From contig CAMZLC010000075.1 of the NCBI GenBank assembly GCA_947311605.1, positions 1 to 10,155 of the forward strand: a stretch of DNA of 10,155 nt, in the 5' to 3' direction. The translations under genes were made by a program, and so were the position numbers. Below are positions 5,995 through 10,155 of this stretch, piece after piece (the stretch's first letter is position 1; every line of letters begins with the position of its first letter). Source of the stretch: an uncultured Sulfurovum sp. (GTDB taxonomy: Bacteria > Campylobacterota > Campylobacteria > Campylobacterales > Sulfurovaceae). The notes below the pieces were generated by a model. That model saw only the letters and a program-made list of their open reading frames with translations, was not told where the DNA came from and made no database searches.

Positions 5995-6719
5995 TTGCCG
6001 CCAAACTCTTGAACCCAATAGGTTGAATAAATGGTATCTGTAGCATTTGTGTCCATCCTACTCCCTACTTCTGACATACCAAAGCTTTTGGCTGAAGGAT
6101 TCATAATATTAGAACAATGCCCATCCGTACTGTTTATCCATCCTTCCATAACTATTATCCATGTATCATTATTCACCGGTGTATATCCTCGTGGCTTCCC
6201 AGCAGCTGTCTCATAATAGCTCTGTAACCTTGCAATATTTTCCCCGGCATACCATGTATACCCCGTTGCATCCACTCTATCTTTTGGACTACTGGCATGA
6301 CCTAGTGCGTTGCCAGTAATATCAGATGCAGTATTGGATCCATTGTGCGCATAATGGCCACTTGTATTCATATCATTGCTATGTTCATTTGCCGCTGCTT
6401 CTAATTGATCACTCCAAACCAAAGCATCAGATGAGCCAGTAAAGGCAGCAACATCATTACATTTAATCGCCAAGCTTCTTAAGTAATTAATGACTGCAAG
6501 ATATTGATCTTCAATCGGATCCGTACTGTCATAGTTTGGTATTTTTTCATCCTGTACATCTTTAGTGAGGTTAATATCTTCCGGATCTATAGTGCCAGAA
6601 CTACCTGAACTACCTGAACTACCTGAACCCCCTGAACCAGAACCTCCAGAACCTCCAGAGCCGCCCCCGCAAGCCACCAACGCCAATACAACCATTCCGT
6701 AAAAAATCACTTTTTTCAT
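5991..6719 (-). CDS. CAP/SCP-domain lipoprotein with Gly/Ser linker
   Basis: A 242-residue lipoprotein: signal peptide MKKVIFYGMVVLALVAC with lipobox LVAC and lipidated C17 (next residue Gly, so probably outer membrane). A flexible stretch of only Gly and Ser follows (18-42), then a CAP (SCP/PR-1-like) domain from about residue 66: NYLRSLAIKCN, AAANEHSNDMNTSGHYAH (H125), YAGENIA (E160), EGWINSTDGHCSNIMNPSAKSFGM (H201) and the closing YWVQEFGG. The CAP family's His/Glu pocket is thus present; bacterial roles of such proteins are mostly unknown. C87 and C202 could form a disulfide. The start at 6719 is chosen because a lipoprotein signal begins there and AAGGAG is 8-10 bases upstream; 20 in-frame codons before it lack this. 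Counted GC over 6001-6120 is 38%, against 62% over 5041-5100 in aguA, suggesting separate ancestry. Confidence 0.9.
   Translation of the reverse strand: MKKVIFYGMVVLALVACGGGSGGSGGSGSGGSGSSGSSGSSGTIDPEDINLTKDVQDEKIPNYDSTDPIEDQYLAVINYLRSLAIKCNDVAAFTGSSDALVWSDQLEAAANEHSNDMNTSGHYAHNGSNTASDITGNALGHASSPKDRVDATGYTWYAGENIARLQSYYETAAGKPRGYTPVNNDTWIIVMEGWINSTDGHCSNIMNPSAKSFGMSEVGSRMDTNATDTIYSTYWVQEFGGN
6598..6666 (-). repeat. 9-bp coding minisatellite for the Gly/Ser linker
   Basis: Reading the plus strand: GAACTACCT three times (6598-6624), GAACCCCCT, a shortened GAACCA, GAACCTCCA twice (6640-6657), then GAGCCGCCC. Every unit is a multiple of three, so copy changes lengthen or shorten the Gly/Ser linker of the CAP lipoprotein without a frameshift. 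Confidence 0.85.
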
Positions 6720-6749
6720 TGTTGCTCTCTCCTTTGCACTATATCCTGC

Positions 6750-6755
6750 ATTATA
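6750..6755 (-). promoter_or_regulatory. -10 box of the CAP lipoprotein gene
   Basis: TATAAT on the minus strand with an extended TGT before it (TGTTATAAT), 30 bases upstream of the ATG at 6719. A run of seven T lies just upstream on the same strand, as in Campylobacterota promoters. The ribosome binding site AAGGAG (6729-6734) is properly placed downstream. Confidence 0.6.
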
Positions 6756-6787
6756 ACAACAATATGTCAAAAAAAGCAATATTTTGC

Positions 6788-6793
6788 TACACT
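6788..6793 (+). promoter_or_regulatory. Possible -10 box of aguB, 6 bases from the start codon
   Basis: TGCTACACT resembles an extended -10; AAACCC separates it from the ATG at 6800. The spacing is identical to that at alr, and no ribosome binding site precedes aguB, so a leaderless transcript is possible. Confidence 0.4.
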
Positions 6794-6799
6794 AAACCC

Positions 6800-7675
6800 A
6801 TGAAAACAGCTCTAATCCAACAGAAATATCATACCTCAAAGCAAAAGACACTGCAGGTAACGACAGAACAGATAGCCCAGGCAGCAAAAAACGGTGCCTC
6901 GCTTGTCGTACTCCAGGAGCTCCACCAGACGGAGTACTTTTGCCAGTGCGAGGAGACTGCGTTTTTCTCCTATGCTGAGAGCTTTGAGGATGATATGCAC
7001 TACTGGGCAGAGATTGCCAGAGAGAACCATGTCGTGCTTGTCACCTCTCTCTTTGAAAAGCGTGCGGCTGGGCTCTACCATAACACCGCTGTGGTGTTTG
7101 AACGAGACGGTACTGTCGCTGGAAAATACCGCAAGATGCATATCCCGGACGACCCCGGCTTTTATGAGAAGTTCTACTTCACGCCCGGAGATCTGGGCTT
7201 TGTGCCTATCGACACCTCGGTGGGCAGGCTGGGGGTGCTGATATGCTGGGATCAGTGGTACCCCGAAGCCGCACGTATCATGACACTCAAAGGGGCAGAG
7301 ATACTCATCTATCCTACCGCTATAGGCTGGTTTGACAGTGACAGCCAAGAGGAGAAACAGAGACAGCTGGAGAGCTGGATCACCATACAGAGGTCACACG
7401 CCATAGCCAATGCTATCCCGGCAATAAGCTGTAACCGTGCAGGGTTTGAAGCTGACCCTTCTGGTGTTTTAGAGGGCACACATTTTTGGGGTAACTCGTT
7501 TATCTGTGGCGCACAGGGAGAGATCTTGGCGCATGCCAAACATCAAGATGAAGCCATACTCTATGCAAACATAGAACACCGACGCACCAAAGAAGTAAGA
7601 GACATATGGCCATTTTTAAGAGACAGACGCATAGAGGCATATGGGTGTCTTTTGAAAAGATATTGTGACACCTAA
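6800..7675 (+). CDS. aguB: N-carbamoylputrescine amidase
   Basis: Hydrolyses N-carbamoylputrescine to putrescine, CO2 and ammonia, completing the route begun by agmatine deiminase at 4993-5994. The 291-residue protein is a nitrilase-superfamily member with the Glu-Lys-Cys triad in order: VVLQELHQTEYF (E40), KYRKMHIPDDPGFYEKFYFTPGD (K112) and LGVLICWDQWYPEAAR (C149). The long FYEKFYFTPGD loop and the IGWFDSDS segment are characteristic of the carbamoylputrescine amidase branch. The ATG at 6800 is chosen because MKTALIQQKYHTSK matches the family's opening strand; the 27 in-frame codons upstream overlap the divergent promoter region and look non-coding. No Shine-Dalgarno sequence precedes this ATG. 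The CAP gene on the other strand separates aguA and aguB. Confidence 0.93.
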   Translation: MKTALIQQKYHTSKQKTLQVTTEQIAQAAKNGASLVVLQELHQTEYFCQCEETAFFSYAESFEDDMHYWAEIARENHVVLVTSLFEKRAAGLYHNTAVVFERDGTVAGKYRKMHIPDDPGFYEKFYFTPGDLGFVPIDTSVGRLGVLICWDQWYPEAARIMTLKGAEILIYPTAIGWFDSDSQEEKQRQLESWITIQRSHAIANAIPAISCNRAGFEADPSGVLEGTHFWGNSFICGAQGEILAHAKHQDEAILYANIEHRRTKEVRDIWPFLRDRRIEAYGCLLKRYCDT

Positions 7676-7692
7676 AAATTTGTGCTTCATTT

Positions 7693-7714
7693 GGGCAGAC
7701 ACGCGGATCTGCCC
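7693..7714. repeat. REP-like palindrome (GGGCAGA...TCTGCCC) after aguB
   Basis: GGGCAGA (7693-7699) and TCTGCCC (7708-7714) form a perfect 7-bp GC-rich stem around an 8-base loop (CACGCGGA), followed by CTACAA. From memory, near-identical palindromes (GTAGGGGCAGA...TCTGCCC) recur between genes in many bacterial genomes, so it is probably a dispersed element. It lies 18 bases after the aguB stop and may also stop transcription, though no T-tract follows directly. Confidence 0.6.
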
Positions 7715-7719
7715 CTACA

Positions 7720-7740
7720 ATTTCTCATTTCACATTTTCT
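7720..7740 (+). repeat. Degenerate heptamer array (ATTTCTC-ATTTCAC-ATTTTCT)
   Basis: Three imperfect 7-base units in register, each beginning ATTT, sit between the palindrome and the globin promoter. The unit is close to the ATTTCTA unit at 8284-8304, so it may be a decayed member of the same repeat family. Confidence 0.45.
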
Positions 7741-7743
7741 TGC

Positions 7744-7749
7744 TATAAT
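7744..7749 (+). promoter_or_regulatory. Promoter -10 of the globin gene
   Basis: TTGCTATAATC contains a perfect TATAAT with the extended TGC, 30 bases before the ATG at 7780, and has a T-rich stretch upstream instead of a -35. The ribosome binding site AAGGA (7769-7773) is 6 bases before the ATG. This is the clearest promoter in the window. Confidence 0.7.
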
Positions 7750-7779
7750 CACGCCAACTATTTAAATCAAGGAACATTT

Positions 7780-8271
7780 ATGTACGACATTGAAGTCACC
7801 GTCAAAGGTGCTCCCGTAAAATGGAAACTCCCTGACCCTACTTTTTATGAAGCTTTAGGGTATGAGGGCATGAAAGACCTAATGTATCGATTTTATGATG
7901 AAATTTATGACAGCTCTATTTCACATTTTTTTCCACAAGACGAAGAGGAATTTGCAAAAGTGAAAGAGAAAAATGCACTCTTTTTTATCGAAATCTGTGG
8001 AGGGCCAAGAGTCTATGAAGAATCAGCACACGGAAATGATTTAAATGAATACATGATACGCCTGCATGATGATTTTTCCATCAACAAAAAAGCACGTTTT
8101 GAATGGCTGGGATGTATGGAGACTGCACTCAGGGAGACAACAGGTGTCCCACAAGCGCTCAAGGATGACTTTTGGAACTATTTGGAAAAGTTTTCAAAGC
8201 TTACGGTCAATACCTTTGATGACGGCTCAGTCTATTACGCAGCCTACGAACCTGGAGACATTGTGTCATAG
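7780..8271 (+). CDS. Truncated hemoglobin (group II-like globin)
   Basis: A 163-residue heme protein of the truncated-hemoglobin family; members bind O2 or NO and take part in NO detoxification or respiration, but the role here is unproven. Visible landmarks: the B-helix Phe-Tyr pair (F38-Y39, Y39 at B10), the CD region SHFFP, the GGPRVYEE turn (74-81), the proximal histidine in MIRLHDDFSIN (H96, F8) and WLGCMETAL with Trp at G8 (W109). The Trp and the 'M..LH..F.I' pattern favour group II; group III is the alternative, since the Campylobacter Ctb protein belongs there. About 27 N-terminal and 20 C-terminal residues extend beyond the minimal fold. Counted GC over 7861-7920 is 32%, far below most neighbours. 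It has its own promoter (7744) and terminator (8254), so it is probably monocistronic. Confidence 0.88.
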   Translation: MYDIEVTVKGAPVKWKLPDPTFYEALGYEGMKDLMYRFYDEIYDSSISHFFPQDEEEFAKVKEKNALFFIEICGGPRVYEESAHGNDLNEYMIRLHDDFSINKKARFEWLGCMETALRETTGVPQALKDDFWNYLEKFSKLTVNTFDDGSVYYAAYEPGDIVS

Positions 8272-8309
8272 ATACAATGCTCCATTTCTAATTTCTAATT
8301 TCTAATTTT
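8254..8309 (+). terminator. Globin terminator hairpin with U-rich heptamer tail
   Basis: GGAG-A-CATTGTGT (8254-8266) pairs with ATACAATG-CTCC (8272-8283): 12 pairs including one G-U, with one bulged A and a 5-base loop. The globin stop codon (8269-8271) is in the loop. The transcript then runs through ATTTCTA repeats, giving a broken U-rich tail. This arrangement fits an intrinsic terminator for the plus strand; the minus strand has no such tail. Confidence 0.55.
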
Positions 8310-8310
8310 A
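8284..8310. repeat. Heptamer tandem repeat (ATTTCTA x3) overlapping the Nudix stop
   Basis: Three exact ATTTCTA units (8284-8304) followed by ATTTTA. On the minus strand the repeat contains the Nudix stop codon (8295-8297) and the codons for its last residues KIRN. The phase TAATTTC differs by one base from the minus-strand unit TAATTTT at 4941-4968. Confidence 0.85.
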
Positions 8311-8864
8311 TCACGCCACCACATAAAGGCAAACATCAACCCTGGTGTTTTGGCAATACTTTCGTCATAGATAAATCTCTCAGCTTCCGATACCGGCAGC
8401 TCGATCACTTCGATCAACTCATCATCGATCCCACCACCTGCAGAAATACGCATCCCCTCATCCACCGCTGCATAGTAGAGCGTCTGCCTGCTGCCCGCAA
8501 AGCCTACAGAGGTATGAAATGTGGTGATCTTCTCTAGCTGCTCTACCGGCACGCCAAAACCACACTCCTCTTCGATCTCCTCCTTGGCGATCTGCGAAAG
8601 TGTCAACCGTTTGTCAACCAGGCCGGCACAAAGCTCCACCGTCATGCCATCACCGTTGTTGAGATACACAGCTGGACGAAACTGCTTGACCAGCACAAAG
8701 CTGTCATGCCCACGGTGATAGATCAGGATCGCCACACTGTCATGCGCCTCTACGACTTCCCAGTCTTTTGCTACACCGTTTTGTTCATAGGTAGCCAAAG
8801 AGGCAGAGATAAATTCTGGATCCTCCAGAGGCTCCAGTCTAAAATGTTTGATTTGGTTCTTCAT
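8295..8864 (-). CDS. Nudix hydrolase, NUDT14-like (nucleotide-sugar pyrophosphatase)
   Basis: A 189-residue cytosolic Nudix protein, probably cleaving a nucleoside-diphosphate sugar. The segment ELCAGLVD...EEIEEECGF (77-103) followed by TSVGFAGSRQTLYYAAV (118-134), GGGIDDELIEVIELP (143-157) and KTPGLMFAFMWW closely recalls mammalian NUDT14 (UDP-glucose pyrophosphatase); bacterial ADP-ribose/ADP-glucose pyrophosphatases are the alternative. In the Nudix box G81-F103 the metal-binding E96, E99 and E100 are kept, but the first Glu is Leu (L87) and the Arg is Glu (E95). The start at 8864 is preferred: AGGAG lies 10 bases upstream (8875-8879), and the 13 earlier in-frame codons overlap the upstream gene more deeply. 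It overlaps the end of the M23 peptidase gene by 26 bases, implying an operon and coupled translation. The C-terminus lies inside a heptamer repeat. Confidence 0.87.
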   Translation of the reverse strand: MKNQIKHFRLEPLEDPEFISASLATYEQNGVAKDWEVVEAHDSVAILIYHRGHDSFVLVKQFRPAVYLNNGDGMTVELCAGLVDKRLTLSQIAKEEIEEECGFGVPVEQLEKITTFHTSVGFAGSRQTLYYAAVDEGMRISAGGGIDDELIEVIELPVSEAERFIYDESIAKTPGLMFAFMWWRDKIRN

Positions 8865-10089
8865 GGTTGTTTCTCTCCTGTATACGATTGTAGGGTTTGG
8901 CATAGGTTTGCCATTTAAATGCCCTCGGCTGGCCTTCTACCAATTTCAACAGTTGTTTTTTGTACTTTTTGGCTCCCGGTATCTCCACGATTCTGTGCTT
9001 GGTGATCTTTTGGATCTCCATGCGTTTTTGACTGAGCGCTTTTCTCTCTATGTATTTCATAGGATTAACTGCTTTGGCGTTTTTATACAGTCCGAAATGT
9101 AGATGGGGTGCGGTACTCCTGCCGGTACTGCCCACACGCCCTATCGCTTGACCTCGCTTGACATACTGTCCTATTTTGACTGTCAGCCTGCTCTGATGGG
9201 CATAGAGCGAGACAAATCCCCCCGAGTGTCTGATCTTGGTTGCTTTGCCATAGCCACCCATCCATCCGGCGTAGATCACCTTGCCGGCATGTGTTGCATA
9301 GATCTTCGTACCTCTTCTGGCACCGATATCTACTCCCAGATGGGGTCGGTAGCGTTTCAAAATAGGGTGCCAGCGCTTATAAGTAAATTTGGAAGTGATT
9401 CGCATCTTGCGTATAGGCCGCACAAAAGAGCGTCCCTTTTCGGTCTGTACTCTTTTTTTGACGATATAGGAGAGGTCTTTGTATGGCGCATCATAATAGA
9501 TACCGCTCTTGTCAGCAAAGATAAACCTGTTTTTGCCTCTGCTGCGGATCAATGAGGCCTTGATCTTCGGTGCACCGAAGGGTTTGCCCAGTCTGCTTCG
9601 CTGGCTGTAGACAAAAGAGACCTTGTCCCCCTTGTGCAGTGTTCTGAAATTGACACTTTTCCCATAATACTTTTTGAGGAGATAGCCCAGCCTGGGATTT
9701 CTGGTCCAGCGGTGGATATCCTCGGACAAACCCTTCTCTATAGGGAGGGTCACATAGTCGGTCAGTTTCCTAGACTCTATAGGGATGATATCAAAATGAA
9801 ATCGCTCTCCGCCAATATCCCGAAAAAGCTGGATCTGCATCTCATCGCCTACGGGAATCAGAGCCTGCAACAGCCTGCCCTCTTCCCTAAGCTCATAAAA
9901 CCACTCTCCCGCCTGTATCTCCGAAAGAAACTGCTGATCAGAAGCAGAGATACGCTTGAGCAGACCGGATCCGATCCCATTCCTCTCCAGATAGAAGGAG
10001 AAGACCTCCCCCTCTTTCCATCTTTTTTGGCTTATCTCTGCTGAAAAAAGTATCACTGCCGCACAAAACAGCATCCACAGTATCTTCAA
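8839..10089 (-). CDS. M23 (LytM) peptidoglycan endopeptidase, Csd3/HdpA-like
   Basis: A 416-residue exported zinc peptidase that probably cleaves peptidoglycan cross-links in the periplasm. A hydrophobic signal/anchor spans residues 4-17; an N-terminal domain of about 200 residues follows, then the LytM domain (about 226-346): ITSKFTYKRWHPILKRYRPHLGVDIG with zinc ligands H250 and D254, SLYAHQS (H298), and APHLHFG (H329 and ligand H331), all present, so it should be active. Length and layout resemble Helicobacter pylori Csd3/HdpA, which helps set helical cell shape, and its Campylobacter counterpart Pgp3; orthology is inferred. A basic tail (347-416) extends past the domain. The start is TTG (10087-10089), chosen because GAGGA sits 6 bases upstream and it gives a full signal peptide; the ATG five codons later (10072-10074) is the alternative. 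It overlaps the downstream Nudix gene by 26 bases. Confidence 0.92.
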   Translation of the reverse strand: MKILWMLFCAAVILFSAEISQKRWKEGEVFSFYLERNGIGSGLLKRISASDQQFLSEIQAGEWFYELREEGRLLQALIPVGDEMQIQLFRDIGGERFHFDIIPIESRKLTDYVTLPIEKGLSEDIHRWTRNPRLGYLLKKYYGKSVNFRTLHKGDKVSFVYSQRSRLGKPFGAPKIKASLIRSRGKNRFIFADKSGIYYDAPYKDLSYIVKKRVQTEKGRSFVRPIRKMRITSKFTYKRWHPILKRYRPHLGVDIGARRGTKIYATHAGKVIYAGWMGGYGKATKIRHSGGFVSLYAHQSRLTVKIGQYVKRGQAIGRVGSTGRSTAPHLHFGLYKNAKAVNPMKYIERKALSQKRMEIQKITKHRIVEIPGAKKYKKQLLKLVEGQPRAFKWQTYAKPYNRIQERNNHEEPNQTF

Positions 10090-10115
10090 GGCGTATCCTC
10101 TGTTGTAGTGAGGAG

Positions 10116-10121
10116 ATTATA
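10116..10121 (-). promoter_or_regulatory. -10 box of the M23-Nudix operon
   Basis: TATAAT on the minus strand, 26 bases before the TTG start at 10089, inside AGTATAATC. No clear -35 is seen, but only 34 bases remain to the window edge. Confidence 0.55.
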
Positions 10122-10155
10122 CTATGACTCCGATTAACCCAAACTATGCATTAGA

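Noticed and set aside
6750..6770. TTGACA upstream of TATAAT at the CAP gene as a classical -35/-10 pair
   Set aside because: Only 9 bases separate the two hexamers, too few for a sigma-70 promoter; only the -10 is kept.
6719..6799. N-terminal extension of aguB (27 codons) and, on the other strand, 20 extra codons of the CAP gene (6720-6779)
   Set aside because: Both run through the divergent promoter region, lack family similarity, and would remove the lipoprotein signal from the CAP N-terminus.
4941..8310. Heptamer arrays as a CRISPR array
   Set aside because: Units are 7 bases with no spacers and no cas genes are present.
9103..9555. 150-residue plus-strand frame inside the M23 peptidase gene
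   Set aside because: Opposite the LytM domain whose catalytic motifs are intact on the minus strand; no motif or ribosome binding site of its own.

Overview
The window reads as ordinary chromosome of a member of the Campylobacterota (epsilonproteobacteria), most like the Sulfurovum/Sulfurimonas side of the group. This is inferred from the style of the proteins (alanine racemase opening, Csd3/HdpA-like M23 peptidase, the agmatine deiminase and N-carbamoylputrescine amidase pair, a DUF502 protein, a lineage-type FrdB/HdrB-like protein) and from promoters dominated by a TATAAT -10 box with little -35 sequence. No tRNA, rRNA, insertion sequence or CRISPR array was seen. The window is gene-dense and no gene-free gap exceeds 150 bases.

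Left part (1-2700): the 3' part of a glutamine-dependent NAD+ synthetase enters from the left edge. Its stop overlaps the start of a DUF502 membrane protein in an ATGA junction. A small secreted protein of unknown function lies tail to tail with the DUF502 gene, the stop codons overlapping. Divergent from it is a MoaD/ThiS-like beta-grasp protein whose Gly-Gly is not at the C-terminus.

Middle (2700-4990): a 340-residue protein looks like a FrdB/SdhB iron-sulfur subunit fused to an HdrB-type CCG domain, but nearly all cluster cysteines are missing. This 'ghost' redox subunit is the most interesting object in the window. It converges, across a strong hairpin, on the alanine racemase gene (alr), which supplies D-alanine for peptidoglycan.

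Right-middle (4940-7680): agmatine deiminase and N-carbamoylputrescine amidase, two consecutive steps from agmatine to putrescine, are separated by an AT-rich, oppositely oriented CAP-domain lipoprotein gene with a long Gly/Ser linker. This looks like an insertion into a former aguA-aguB pair.

Right (7680-10155): a REP-like palindrome and a degenerate heptamer array precede a truncated-hemoglobin gene with a clear promoter and terminator. Converging on it is a two-gene minus-strand operon: an M23 peptidoglycan endopeptidase (TTG start) followed, with 26 bases of overlap, by a NUDT14-like Nudix hydrolase. The Nudix gene's last codons lie inside a 7-bp tandem repeat. That repeat has nearly the same unit as the array between alr and aguA (TAATTTC versus TAATTTT), so a heptamer repeat family appears to be scattered between genes here.
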